A stretch of DNA of 64,000 nt from Rathayibacter sp. VKM Ac-2760 (lineage in GTDB: Bacteria; Actinomycetota; Actinomycetes; Actinomycetales; Microbacteriaceae): the NCBI RefSeq assembly GCF_009834185.1, contig NZ_CP047173.1, positions 2,542,001 through 2,606,000 of the forward strand. The letters are read 5' to 3'. Below the pieces are notes generated by a model. It worked only from the letters and a program-made list of their open reading frames with translations. It had not been told where the DNA came from and did not search any database. A program made the position numbers and the translations under genes. This document shows positions 1 through 8,666 of the stretch, in pieces; the stretch's first letter is position 1, and each line of letters opens with the position of its first letter.

Positions 1-1183
1 TCCCGCCGCCGTCGCCGCCGACCCGGGCGCCTACGACCGGAGGGTGCTCGCCCGCTCGGTCGATGCTCCGCTGGATCTGCCGCGCTTCGACAACTCGCAG
101 ATGGACGGCTTCGCGGTGCGCTCGGCCGATCTCGCCGGCGCGACGGCCGATGCGCCGGTCTCGCTGCCGGTCGCCGCGCCGATCCCGGCCGGGGACCGCG
201 CGCCGCGGCACGAGCAGGGCACCGCGGTGCCGATCATGACCGGTTCGCCGCTGCCCGCCGGGGCGGACGCCGTGGTCGCGATCGAGACGGTCGACCCGCC
301 GCGCTTCCCGGCACCCGGCGGCGACGGCGCCCGGGTCGCGTTCTCCCGCCCGGTGGTCGCCGCGGCCTTCGTCCGCTCCCGGGGCAGCGACGCGCGGCAG
401 GGCGAGCCGGCGCTGCCGGCCGGCACGGTCCTCCGCGCCGCGCACTACGGGCTGCTCGCCTCGCTCGGGCTGACCGAGGTGGAGGTGCTCCCCCGGCTCC
501 GCGTGCTCGTCGTGCCGACCGGGCACGAGATCCGCGCGCCGGGCTCCGAGCTCGAGGACGCACAGATCTACGACGCCAACGGCGCGCTGCTGGCCGAGGC
601 GGTCCGCGAGGCGGGCGGCCTGGCGATCGTGGCGCCGTGCGGCAGCGACCGCGCGGAGGATCTGCTCGCGCTGCTCGACGCGCACGCCGCCGAGGCCGAC
701 CTCGCGATCACCGTCGGCGGCGTCAGCGCCGGCGCCTACGAGGTCGTCCGCGACGCGCTCGGGCCGGCCGGCTCCGAGTTCGGGCACGTCGCCGTGCAGC
801 CCGGCGGCCCGCAGGGGCTCGGGCTCGTGCGGATCCGCGACGACCTGCACCTGCCGATCGTCTCGCTGCCGGGCAACCCGGTGAGCGCCCTCGTCTCGTT
901 CGAGCTGTTCCTGCGCCCGGTGCTGCGCTCGCTGGCCGGGCGCGTCCCGGCGGAGCGGCCGCGGCTTCGAGCCCGGCTGGCGACGCCGCTGGACTCGCCC
1001 GGCCACCTGCACCAGCTGCGGCGCGGGATGCTCGACGACGAAGGGCTCGTGCACGCCGTCGGCGGCCCGAGCTCGCACCTGCTCGCGTCCTACGCTCGAT
1101 CGAACGTGCTCATCCACGTCCCGATCGGGACCGAGCGCGCCGCGACCGGAGACACGGTCGAGATCTGGAGGATCGATGACTGA
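1..1183 (+). CDS. moeA: Molybdopterin molybdotransferase MoeA (5' end outside window)
   Basis: The reading frame is open from base 2, so the first residues lie upstream of the window; an internal GTG at 44 is not the real start because the conserved stretch has already begun. MoeA inserts molybdate into adenylylated molybdopterin in the cytoplasm, the last step of Mo-cofactor synthesis. Visible motifs in order are DLPRFDNSQMDGFAV near the start, MTGSPLPAGADAV, TGHEI, the MPT-binding GGVSAG and LPGNPVSALVSFE, followed by the C-terminal beta-barrel. It overlaps moaC by 8 bp, so the two are cotranscribed. The nearby xanthine dehydrogenase is the likely consumer of the cofactor. Confidence 0.95.
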   Translation, partial: PAAVAADPGAYDRRVLARSVDAPLDLPRFDNSQMDGFAVRSADLAGATADAPVSLPVAAPIPAGDRAPRHEQGTAVPIMTGSPLPAGADAVVAIETVDPPRFPAPGGDGARVAFSRPVVAAAFVRSRGSDARQGEPALPAGTVLRAAHYGLLASLGLTEVEVLPRLRVLVVPTGHEIRAPGSELEDAQIYDANGALLAEAVREAGGLAIVAPCGSDRAEDLLALLDAHAAEADLAITVGGVSAGAYEVVRDALGPAGSEFGHVAVQPGGPQGLGLVRIRDDLHLPIVSLPGNPVSALVSFELFLRPVLRSLAGRVPAERPRLRARLATPLDSPGHLHQLRRGMLDDEGLVHAVGGPSSHLLASYARSNVLIHVPIGTERAATGDTVEIWRIDD

Positions 1184-1676
1184 GTCCGAGAGCGCCACCG
1201 CCGAAGGGACCGAGCTGACCCACGTCCGCGGCGACGGCGCCGTGCACATGGTGGACGTCGGCGGCAAGCAGGTCACCTCGCGCGTCGCCGTGGCGGAGGG
1301 GTTCGTCGAGACGAGCGCCGAGGTCGTCCGCCTGCTCGCGCAGGGCGAGCTGCCCAAGGGCGAGGCGCTCGGCGTCGCACGCATCGCCGGCATCATGGGC
1401 GCGAAGGCCACCTCCGCGCTGATCCCGCTCTGCCACCCGCTCGTGCTCGACGGCGTCGACATCGACCTCGAGCCGCTCGACGACCGGGTGCGGATCGAGG
1501 CGCGCGTGCGCACCAGCGGCCGCACCGGCGTCGAGATGGAGGCGCTCACCGCCGTCAGCGTCGCCGCGCTCACCGTCTACGACATGATCAAGGCCGTCGA
1601 CCGCGGCGCGGTCATCACCGGCATCCGCGTCCTCGCGAAAGAGGGCGGCAGGAGCGGCTCGTGGAGCCGGTCGTGA
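1176..1676 (+). CDS. moaC: Cyclic pyranopterin monophosphate synthase MoaC
   Basis: MoaC converts the 3',8-cyclo-GTP made by MoaA into cyclic pyranopterin monophosphate, the first stable intermediate of molybdopterin synthesis. The 166-residue protein has the usual family length and shows THVRGDGAVHMVDV at the N terminus, the conserved LIPLCHPL histidine motif and the GRTGVEMEALTAVS catalytic segment, followed by YDMIKAVDRG. The ATG overlaps the moeA stop region and the gene overlaps the following mogA-like gene by 16 bp, so translation is probably coupled. MoaA and MoaD are not in this window. Confidence 0.96.
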   Translation: MTESESATAEGTELTHVRGDGAVHMVDVGGKQVTSRVAVAEGFVETSAEVVRLLAQGELPKGEALGVARIAGIMGAKATSALIPLCHPLVLDGVDIDLEPLDDRVRIEARVRTSGRTGVEMEALTAVSVAALTVYDMIKAVDRGAVITGIRVLAKEGGRSGSWSRS

Positions 1677-2149
1677 GCCGGTCCGCGGTCGCGGTGGTCG
1701 CCTCCACCCGCGCCGCGTCCGGCGTCTACGAGGACCGCACCGGACCGGCGCTGCTGGCCTGGTTCGAGAGCCGGGGCTGGAGCGGCCGCGTGGTCGTCGT
1801 CGCCGACGGCGATGCGGTGGGCGAGGCGATCTCGGACGCCCTCTCGGCGGGCAGCGACGTCGTGATCAGCACCGGCGGGACGGGCGTGGCGCCGACCGAC
1901 GTCACTCCGGAGCAGACCGCACCGCTGCTCGAGCGCGAGCTGCCCGGCCTGGCCGAGGCGATCCGCGCCCGCGGCGCCGCGCACGTGCCCACCGCCGTGC
2001 TCAGCCGCGGGCTGGCGGGCGTCAGCGGGCGGAGCGTGGTCGTCAATCTGCCCGGCTCGCCCGGCGGCGTCCGAGACGGCATCGAGGTGCTCGACCCGAT
2101 CGTCGGGCACGTGCTCGACCAGCTCGGCGGGGGCGATCATGCCCGCTGA
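1661..2149 (+). CDS. MogA/MoaB-family molybdopterin adenylyltransferase
   Basis: This 162-residue protein belongs to the MogA/MoaB family, which adenylylates molybdopterin so that MoeA can insert molybdenum. The signature STGGTGVAPTDVT (about residues 68-80) and the C-terminal NLPGSPGGV loop are both present. The GTG start lies inside the 3' end of moaC, and the gene overlaps moaE by 11 bp, as expected within a tight Mo-cofactor operon. MogA and MoaB cannot be told apart by sequence alone here, so no symbol is given. Confidence 0.92.
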   Translation: MEPVVSRSAVAVVASTRAASGVYEDRTGPALLAWFESRGWSGRVVVVADGDAVGEAISDALSAGSDVVISTGGTGVAPTDVTPEQTAPLLERELPGLAEAIRARGAAHVPTAVLSRGLAGVSGRSVVVNLPGSPGGVRDGIEVLDPIVGHVLDQLGGGDHAR

Positions 2150-2570
2150 TCCCGTCGCCCTGGCCCGGCTCTCCCGCGAGGCGATCACCGTCGACGAGTG
2201 CGAGCACGCCGTCGAGTCGCCGACCCACGGCGCGGTCGTCACCTTCGCCGGGGTCGTCCGCGACCACGACGAGGGCCGCGGGGTGCTGCGACTCGCCTAC
2301 GAGGCGCACCCGGAGGCGCCCGCCGCGCTGAGCGCCTCCGCCCGACGCATCGCCGAGCACTTCCCCGAGGTGCGGGTCGCGGCCGTGCACCGGGTCGGCG
2401 ATCTCGTCGTCGGCGACCTCGCGCTCGCCTGCGCCGTCGCCTCCGCCCACCGCGCCGCGGCCTTCGAGGCCTGCGCGGCCCTGGTCGACGACATCAAGGC
2501 GACCGTGCCGATCTGGAAGGAGCAGTCCTTCGTCGACGGCAGCTCGGAGTGGGTCGCGTCGCTCGGCTGA
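2139..2570 (+). CDS. moaE: Molybdopterin synthase large subunit MoaE
   Basis: MoaE is the catalytic subunit of molybdopterin synthase and, with sulfur carried by MoaD, converts cyclic pyranopterin monophosphate into the dithiolene molybdopterin. The 143-residue protein carries GAVVTFAGVVRDHDEG, AVHRVGDLVVGDLAL and the active-site PIWKEQ motif. It is the last gene of the Mo-cofactor set; the gap of about 90 bp before the xanthine dehydrogenase genes holds a weak nitrogen-box-like site. The small subunit MoaD must be encoded elsewhere. Confidence 0.95.
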   Translation: MPADPVALARLSREAITVDECEHAVESPTHGAVVTFAGVVRDHDEGRGVLRLAYEAHPEAPAALSASARRIAEHFPEVRVAAVHRVGDLVVGDLALACAVASAHRAAAFEACAALVDDIKATVPIWKEQSFVDGSSEWVASLG

Positions 2571-2588
2571 GCGCGGCCACCGGAACGC

Positions 2589-2606
2589 GAAACACGAGCG
2601 TCATAC
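2589..2606 (+). promoter_or_regulatory. Weak GlnR-like site before xanthine dehydrogenase genes
   Basis: GAAAC at 2589-2593 is followed after 6 bp by GTCAT, and an overlapping AACAC-n6-CATAC pair gives AC-n9-AC spacing. The match to GAAAC-n6-GTNAC is poorer than at the other sites in this window. It lies about 55-70 bp upstream of the dehydrogenase start. Confidence 0.25.
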
Positions 2607-2661
2607 GGGTGGGGTTCACTGGGAGGAGCGCGCCGACGGCGAGCGGAGCGGAGGGCACGGC

Positions 2662-3495
2662 ATGGATCTGAACACCATCCAGCGCGTCCGCGTCGTCCGC
2701 GAGCGCTCCGAGCTGTCCGGCATGGGGCCGCGGACCGCGGTGATCGGCGGCGGCTCCTGGGTGTTCTCGCTCCCGCACGACCACCTCGACGAGCTGCTCG
2801 ACCTGCAGGGCTTCGGCTGGGAGCCGTTCCGCGAGACGCCGGCGGGCCTCTCGATCGCCGCCACCTGCACCTTCACCGAGCTGTCGGCGCTGCCCGACAG
2901 CGGCCGGCCCGCGCATCCGCTCTTCTTCCAGTGCTGCACGGCGCTGCTCGGCTCGTTCAAGATCTGGAACGTCGCGACGGTCGGCGGCAACATCGCCAAC
3001 GCGCTCCCGGCCGGCCCGATGATCAGCCTCGCCGCGGCGCTCGACGCCGAGGCGCTGGTCTGGCGGGCCGACGGCTCCGACGCGCTCGTGCCGATCGCCG
3101 AGCTGGTGACGGGCAACATGACGACGACGCTGGGCCACGGCGACGTGATCCGCTCGATCGAGTTCCCCCGCCGAGCGCTCGACGCGCGCACCGCGTACCG
3201 CAAGATCGCGCTGTCGCCGCTCGGCCGCTCCGGCGCCGTCGTGATCGGCCGCCTCGACGAGGACGGCGCTTTCGTGCTGGCCGTGACGGCCGCGACGATC
3301 CGGCCCGAGCTGCTGCGCTGGGACGCGCTCCCCGCTGCCGACGAGCTCGCCGCCGCGGTCGGCCGGATCGGCACCTGGTTCACCGACCCGCACGGGGCGG
3401 CGGATTGGCGCCGCGCCGTGGTCGGCGTGCTGGCGGAGGAGATCCGCGTCGAGCTCGGCCGAGGCCCCGGCGTCGACCAGGGAGGCACCGCATGA
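2662..3495 (+). CDS. Xanthine dehydrogenase, FAD-binding subunit
   Basis: This 277-residue protein is the medium, FAD-carrying subunit of a molybdenum hydroxylase that passes electrons from the Fe-S centres to NAD. It has the family length and the conserved NVATVGGNIANALPAGP flavin-binding segment (about residues 108-124), then the CO-dehydrogenase flavoprotein C-terminal part. A good ribosome site (GGAGGG, 6 bp before the ATG) fixes the start. Its TGA overlaps the ATG of the next gene as ATGA, so the two subunits are translationally coupled. The purine-catabolic surroundings make xanthine (and hypoxanthine) the likely substrates rather than CO or nicotinate. Confidence 0.9.
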   Translation: MDLNTIQRVRVVRERSELSGMGPRTAVIGGGSWVFSLPHDHLDELLDLQGFGWEPFRETPAGLSIAATCTFTELSALPDSGRPAHPLFFQCCTALLGSFKIWNVATVGGNIANALPAGPMISLAAALDAEALVWRADGSDALVPIAELVTGNMTTTLGHGDVIRSIEFPRRALDARTAYRKIALSPLGRSGAVVIGRLDEDGAFVLAVTAATIRPELLRWDALPAADELAAAVGRIGTWFTDPHGAADWRRAVVGVLAEEIRVELGRGPGVDQGGTA

Positions 3496-6278
3496 GGTTC
3501 ACGGTCAACGGCGAGCCGGTCGACGCCGCGCCGCGCCCCGGTCAGGTGCTGCGGACGCTGCTGCGCGACCACGAGCACTTCGAGGTCAAGAAGGGCTGCG
3601 ACGCGGGCGACTGCGGCGCCTGCTCGGTCCTCGTCGACGGCACGCCCTTCCACTCCTGCCTCTACCCGGCGCACCGCGTCGAGGGGCGCGAGGTGACCAC
3701 GGCCGCCGGCCTCGGCACGCCGGAGGAGCCCGGCGCGGTGCAGCAGTCGTTCGTCGATCACGCCGCGTTCCAGTGCGGCTTCTGCACAGCGGGCATGGTC
3801 GTCACCGCGAGCGCCCTCGAGGGGGCGCGCGAGGAGGACCTGCCGCGGCTGATGAAGGGCAACCTCTGCCGCTGCACCGGCTACCGGCCGATCCGCGCGG
3901 CCGTCACCGAGCACGTCTGCGATCCGCCCACCGGGCTGACCCCCGTGCGCCGCACCGGGCGCGCCTCCGCCGACGAATCACGGGTGGGCCGCTCGCTCGG
4001 CGCCCCCGCCGGCCGCCGCGTCGTCTCCGGCCGGGAGCCGTACACGCTCGACGTCGCCGTGCCCGGGCTGCTGCACCTGAAGGTGCTGCAGAGCCCGCAC
4101 GCGCACGCCCGCATCCTCTCGATGGACACCGCCGTCGCCGCCTCGATGCCCGGCGTCGTCGCCGTGCTGACTGCCGCGGACGTCCCCGACATCCTCTACT
4201 CGACGGCGCGGCACGAGTCGCGGCTCGACGACCCCGACGACACGCGGATGCTCGACACCGTCGTGCGCTTCCGCGGCCAGCGGGTCGCTGTCGTCGTCGC
4301 CGAGTCGGTGGGAGTGGCCGAGGCGGCCTGCCGGGCGATCGAGGTCGAGTACGAGCAGCTGCCGGCCGTCTTCGATCCGGAGGAGGCGCGCGCTCCCGGC
4401 GCCCCGCTCCTGCACGGCGACAAGGACCCGATCGCCTCCCGCATCGCCGACCCCGGCTCGAACGTGGTCGCCGAGCTGCACGGCGAGTACGGCGACGTCG
4501 AGGCCGGCCTCGCCGAGGCCGATGTCGTGGTCGACGGCCGCTGGACCACCTCGCGCGTGGCGCACACCGCGCTGGAGACCCACGGCACGATCGGCTGGCT
4601 CGAGGGCGACGAGCTGGTGCTGCGCACCTCCACCCAGGTGCCGTTCCTCGTCCGCGACGAGATCGCGCGGATCTTCGACCGCGACCCCGCGAGCGTGCGG
4701 GTGTTCACCGCGCGGGTCGGCGGCGGCTTCGGCGGCAAGCAGGAGATCCTCACCGAGGACGTCGTCGCGCTGGCCGTGCTCGCGACCGGCCGGCCGGTGC
4801 AGTACGAGTTCACCCGCTCCGACGAGTTCACGATGGCGCCCTGCCGGCACCCGATGCGGGTCGACGTCCGGCTCGGCGCGCGCCGCGACGGCACGCTCAC
4901 CGCGCTGAGCGTCGACGTGCTCTCCGACACCGGCGCCTACGGCAATCACGGGCCGGGGGTGATGTTCCACGGCACCTCGGAGTCCGTCGCGCTCTACACG
5001 GCGCCGAACAAGCGCGTCGACGCGCAGGCCGTCTACACGAACAACCTGCCCTCGGGCGCCTTCCGCGGCTACGGACTCGGCCAGGTGATCTTCGGCATCG
5101 AGTCGGCGATGGACGAGCTGGCCCGCGAGCTGGGGATCGACCCGTTCGAGCTGCGGCGGATCAACGCGGTGAAGCCGGGCGAACCGCTCGTGGTCACGCA
5201 CGTGGAGGGCGACGACATCGGCTTCGCCTCCTACGGACTCGACCAGTGCCTCGACCTCGCCGAGGCGGCGCTGGACCGCGGCACCGGGGACGTCGCCCCC
5301 GAGGGGCCGGGCTGGAGCACCGGACGCGGGATGGCGGTCGCGATGATCGCGACGATCCCGCCGCGCGGGCACTTCTCCGAGGCGACCGTCTCGGTCGACG
5401 CGGACGGCGTGCTCACCATCGGGGTCGGCACCGCCGAGTTCGGCAACGGGACGACGACCGTGCACACCCAGCTCGTGGCGAGCGCGTTCGGCGCCTCGGC
5501 GGACCGGGTGCGGATCCGCCAGTCGGACACCGCGGCGGCCCGCTACGACACCGGAGCGTTCGGCAGCGCCGGCACCGTGGTGGCGGGCAAGGCGGTGTAC
5601 AGCGCGGCGCTGCGGCTGCTCGCCGAGCTGCGCTCGCTCGCCAAGCGGCTGACCGGGCACGACGGCAGCGAGTTCGAGCCGGACGACGAGGGGCTGCTCG
5701 CGGCGGACGGCACGCGGGTGGGCTTCGGCGACCTCGTCCTCGCGGCGGGCGGGCCGGTGACGGCGACGGGCAGCGAGGACGGCGCGCAGCGCTCGCTCGC
5801 GTTCAACGTGCAGGGCTTCCGGGTCGCGGTGCACGCGCCGACCGGCGAGGTGCGGATCCTGCAGTCGGTGCAGTCCGCGGACGCGGGCTTCGTGATCAAC
5901 CCGGCGCAGTGCCGCGGGCAGGTCGAGGGCGGAGTCGCCCAGGCGATCGGCTCGGCGCTCTACGAGGAGGTGATCCTCGACGGCGAGGGCACGGTGACGA
6001 CGGCGATCCTGCGGAACTACCACATCCCGCAGATGGCGGACGTGCCGCCGACCGAGGTGTACTTCGCCGACACCGCGGACGAGCTGGGGCCCTTCGGCGC
6101 GAAGTCGATGAGCGAGGCGCCGTACAACCCGGTGGCGCCCGCGCTCGCGAACGCGGTCCGCGACGCCGTCGGCGTCCGGCCGCACGCGCTGCCGGTCTCG
6201 CGCGACCGCGTCTGGCGGCTGCTGCACCCGGACGCGGCGCCCGTGCGGTCGGTCGACGCGGAGGCGCCCCCGGGCTGA
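3492..6278 (+). CDS. Xanthine dehydrogenase, fused [2Fe-2S] and molybdenum-binding subunits
   Basis: This 928-residue protein joins two subunits that are often separate. Residues 1 to about 145 are the ferredoxin-like part with plant-type [2Fe-2S] cysteines C36, C41, C44 and C56 and second-cluster cysteines C95, C98, C126 and C128 (QCGFCTAGM and GNLCRCTGYR). From about residue 155 follows the Mo hydroxylase large subunit with GGGFGGKQ, GAFRGYG and, near the C terminus, GAKSMSEAP containing the catalytic glutamate. It oxidises xanthine to urate in the cytoplasm with the FAD subunit encoded just upstream (ATGA overlap). The order FAD, then FeS-Mo is unusual but the frame is continuous through the junction. 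Substrate is inferred from neighbours. Confidence 0.9.
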   Translation: MRFTVNGEPVDAAPRPGQVLRTLLRDHEHFEVKKGCDAGDCGACSVLVDGTPFHSCLYPAHRVEGREVTTAAGLGTPEEPGAVQQSFVDHAAFQCGFCTAGMVVTASALEGAREEDLPRLMKGNLCRCTGYRPIRAAVTEHVCDPPTGLTPVRRTGRASADESRVGRSLGAPAGRRVVSGREPYTLDVAVPGLLHLKVLQSPHAHARILSMDTAVAASMPGVVAVLTAADVPDILYSTARHESRLDDPDDTRMLDTVVRFRGQRVAVVVAESVGVAEAACRAIEVEYEQLPAVFDPEEARAPGAPLLHGDKDPIASRIADPGSNVVAELHGEYGDVEAGLAEADVVVDGRWTTSRVAHTALETHGTIGWLEGDELVLRTSTQVPFLVRDEIARIFDRDPASVRVFTARVGGGFGGKQEILTEDVVALAVLATGRPVQYEFTRSDEFTMAPCRHPMRVDVRLGARRDGTLTALSVDVLSDTGAYGNHGPGVMFHGTSESVALYTAPNKRVDAQAVYTNNLPSGAFRGYGLGQVIFGIESAMDELARELGIDPFELRRINAVKPGEPLVVTHVEGDDIGFASYGLDQCLDLAEAALDRGTGDVAPEGPGWSTGRGMAVAMIATIPPRGHFSEATVSVDADGVLTIGVGTAEFGNGTTTVHTQLVASAFGASADRVRIRQSDTAAARYDTGAFGSAGTVVAGKAVYSAALRLLAELRSLAKRLTGHDGSEFEPDDEGLLAADGTRVGFGDLVLAAGGPVTATGSEDGAQRSLAFNVQGFRVAVHAPTGEVRILQSVQSADAGFVINPAQCRGQVEGGVAQAIGSALYEEVILDGEGTVTTAILRNYHIPQMADVPPTEVYFADTADELGPFGAKSMSEAPYNPVAPALANAVRDAVGVRPHALPVSRDRVWRLLHPDAAPVRSVDAEAPPG

Positions 6279-6302
6279 GGCTGCGGATGCGGCGCCTACT
6301 TT

Positions 6303-6405
6303 GCTGGTCGAGTAGCCCTGCAGGGGCGTATCGAGACCCGCTGTCACCCGGACGTCCGGTCGTCGTGGATCTCGATACGCCCGCTTCGCGGGCTACTCGA
6401 TCAGC
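6303..6405. repeat. Inverted pair of GGTCGAGTAGC...GTATCGAGACC elements
   Basis: One copy of the window's dispersed element runs forward at 6303-6339 and a second runs in reverse at 6368-6405, each with its own inner GC-rich palindrome. They sit between the convergent ends of the xanthine dehydrogenase and 8-oxoguanine deaminase genes. The pair could fold into one large hairpin and may act as a bidirectional terminator. Other copies are at 14641, 23243 and 53356. Confidence 0.8.
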
Positions 6406-6456
6406 AGAGGGCGCGCCTGGTGCAGCAGCCGCGCAGCGGCGTCTCGGGGCCCCGGC

Positions 6457-7854
6457 TCAGACCCGCGCCGCCAGCTCCGCGCTCGCGCGGGCGACCTCGC
6501 GGGCGATCGCGTCCTCGTCCGCGGTGACCAGCCGTCCCTCGGACACCGTCGGGCGCCCGTTCACCAGCAGCAGCGACAGCGGCGGCTGCGCGCCGAGGGC
6601 GAGCGCGGCGACCGGGTCGGCGATGCCGGCGTGCTCGATCCCGTCGATCCGCCAGAGCGCGAGGTCGGCGAGCTTGCCGACCTCGATCGAGCCGATCTCG
6701 TCCTGGCGGCCGAGCACACGGGCGCCGCCGATCGTCGCGATCGAGAGCGCCTGGCGAGCGCTCATCCGATCGGCGCCGGCGCGGAGCCTGTTCATCAGGA
6801 CGGCGGCGCGGATCTCGGTGCCGAGCTGCCCGGACTCGTTCGAGGCCGCACCGTCGACACCCAGCCCGACCGGCGCCCCGGCCGCCAGCAGCTGCGGGAT
6901 CGGGGCGATGCCGGCGGCGAGCCGCGCGTTCGAGGACGGGCAGTGCGCGACCCCGGTGCCCGTCGCCGCGAACTTCGCGATCGCATCGTCGTCGAGGTGC
7001 ACGCCGTGCGCCATCCAGACGTCGTCGCCGAGCCAGCCGAGCGACTCGAGGTAGTCGGTCGGCGACAACCCGAACGTCTCGCGGGTGTAGGCGTCCTCCT
7101 CCACCGTCTCCGAGCCGTGCGTGTGCAGCCGCACGCCGAGCTGCCGGGCGAGCACCGCCGATTCCCGCAGCAGATCCGGCGTGACCGAGAACGGCGAGCA
7201 CGGCGCGATCGCGACCCGCACCATCGAGTCCAATGACGCGTCGTGGTAGCGCTCGACCGCCTCGCCGCTCGCCTGCAGCGCCGCCGCGGTGGTCTCGACC
7301 GCGAAGTCCGGCGGCAGCCCGCCCTGCGACTCGCCGAGGTCCATCGAGCCGCGGGTCGCGTGCAGGCGCAGGCCCAGCGTCGAGGCCGCGTCGACGATGC
7401 CGCCGACGATGTCGCCGGAGCCGCGCGGGAAGACGTAGTGGTGGTCGCCGACGGTGCTGCAGCCCGAGCGCGCGAGCACGCCCATCGCGCCGAGCGCCGC
7501 GGATCGGGTGAGGTCCGCGTCGATCCGGGACCACGCCGGGTAGAGCGCGACCAGCCAGTCGAAGAGGATCGAGTCCTGCGCCCAGCCGCGGGTGAGCCAC
7601 TGGTAGAGGTGGTGGTGGGTGTTGACGAGCCCGGGGGTCAGCAGGTGGCCGCGGCCGTCGACGCGGGTGAGGACGACGGGCTCGGCGGCGGGGAGGCCGG
7701 TCGGCGCCCGGCCGTCCAGGGCCCAGGCGGGCGGGGCACCCGCGCCGACCGCGACGATCCGGCGGTCGTCGACGACGACGTGGCCGCCGGAGTGCTCGGC
7801 TCCGGCGGCGTCGACGGTGGCGACGTGGGCTCCGGTGATGACGTGGCGCTGCAT
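6457..7854 (-). CDS. 8-oxoguanine deaminase (amidohydrolase family)
   Basis: This 465-residue metal-dependent hydrolase belongs to the AtzB/TrzN/8-oxoguanine-deaminase branch of the amidohydrolase superfamily. Metal-site motifs are PGLVNTHHHLYQ (about residues 74-85), HTHGSETVEED, GVAHCPSSNARL and GLGVDGAASNES. 8-oxoguanine deaminase yields urate directly, which fits the uricase nearby; other members act on guanine-like heterocycles, so the exact substrate is inferred. It is a single minus-strand gene, and an exact GAAAC-n6-GAAAC site lies 23-38 bp before its ATG. Confidence 0.82.
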   Translation of the reverse strand: MQRHVITGAHVATVDAAGAEHSGGHVVVDDRRIVAVGAGAPPAWALDGRAPTGLPAAEPVVLTRVDGRGHLLTPGLVNTHHHLYQWLTRGWAQDSILFDWLVALYPAWSRIDADLTRSAALGAMGVLARSGCSTVGDHHYVFPRGSGDIVGGIVDAASTLGLRLHATRGSMDLGESQGGLPPDFAVETTAAALQASGEAVERYHDASLDSMVRVAIAPCSPFSVTPDLLRESAVLARQLGVRLHTHGSETVEEDAYTRETFGLSPTDYLESLGWLGDDVWMAHGVHLDDDAIAKFAATGTGVAHCPSSNARLAAGIAPIPQLLAAGAPVGLGVDGAASNESGQLGTEIRAAVLMNRLRAGADRMSARQALSIATIGGARVLGRQDEIGSIEVGKLADLALWRIDGIEHAGIADPVAALALGAQPPLSLLLVNGRPTVSEGRLVTADEDAIAREVARASAELAARV

Positions 7855-7876
7855 CCCCCGAGCATGCCAGCGCGGT

Positions 7877-7892
7877 GTTTCACGGTGGTTTC
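7877..7892 (-). promoter_or_regulatory. GlnR-like box before 8-oxoguanine deaminase
   Basis: Read on the minus strand this is GAAAC-caccgt-GAAAC, two identical half sites with 11-bp period (AC-n9-AC). This is the published architecture of actinobacterial GlnR sites. It lies just upstream of the deaminase start codon. Confidence 0.6.
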
Positions 7893-7956
7893 CGCTGCCC
7901 GGCGCCGCCCTCGTCCGGGCTCGGCCCGGGGCTCGTCCGCCGAGCTGCTGAGCGCC

Positions 7957-8499
7957 TCAGCGGGTGAAGAAGAAGGTCGCGAAGGGACGGCTCTGCCACG
8001 ACCGCGTCGGAGTGCGCGCCGTCCAGGTGCCCGAGACGGTCACGACCCCCGCGTCGAGCTCGTGCGCCGTGATCCTGCGCTCCGCGGTGCTGAAGCTCGA
8101 GGACTCGGCGGGCTCGAGCTCCTCGTGGGTCGGCCCGATGTCGTGCAGGGCGACGTCGCCGGTGTTCGCGAAATGGTAGGTGAGCGTGATCGGCGAGCCC
8201 GGTTCGATCAGCCCGCTCGCGGCCCTGGTGAAGCGGGCCGTGACCGCGATGTGCAGTCCGGGGTGCTCGACGACGGCGCGCGGCGGGGTGGCCGGCGGAG
8301 GGGTGGCGGACGACGGCCGGGACGCCGTCGGTGTGCTCGGCGGGGACGGCTCCGCCTGCACCGCGGGGGCGGCGCCGGCCGCGAGCGCCGCGAGCAGCAC
8401 GAGTCCGACGGCGGATCGGCGAAGCCGCGCTGCGCGGGAAGGGGACGAGGGGACGCTGGGGAAGGGGACGCTGCGGAAGGGGACGGTGGGGAAGGGCAC
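7957..8499 (-). CDS. Secreted protein with one Ig-like/CARDB-type domain
   Basis: Function unknown. The start is the GTG at 8499, set by an AGGAG five bases upstream. The 180-residue product opens with a Pro/Phe-rich stretch built from imperfect repeats (PFPTVPFRSVPFPSVP), then a basic region and a hydrophobic Sec signal ending AAPAVQA. A Pro/Thr/Ser-rich linker (EPSPPSTPTASRP) leads to one beta-rich domain of about 100 residues (VTARFTRAASGLIEPGSPITLTYHFANTGD), typical of extracellular CARDB/DUF11-like folds. No anchor motif is visible, so it is probably secreted or wall-associated. The next gene upstream encodes a similarly built protein; both sit unexpectedly inside the purine cluster. Confidence 0.65.
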   Translation of the reverse strand: MPFPTVPFRSVPFPSVPSSPSRAARLRRSAVGLVLLAALAAGAAPAVQAEPSPPSTPTASRPSSATPPPATPPRAVVEHPGLHIAVTARFTRAASGLIEPGSPITLTYHFANTGDVALHDIGPTHEELEPAESSSFSTAERRITAHELDAGVVTVSGTWTARTPTRSWQSRPFATFFFTR

Positions 8500-8666
8500 G
8501 GTGACTCCTTGATCGTTGTCGAGGGAGGAGGACGGCGGAGTCCCGCCAGGATCACAGCCCACCGCCTCGGCTGTCGCTCTCCTGGCACGATCGCGAGCGA
8601 ACGGCACGGATCGCGGCGGACGACGCGAGGGCGAGCTCCCGTGGTGGACACCGCCGCCGCGGGTCG

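Noticed and set aside
2589..2606. Counting the site before xanthine dehydrogenase as a full member of the GlnR-like set
   Set aside because: Only one good half site is present and the second deviates; kept as a weak feature, not used as main evidence.
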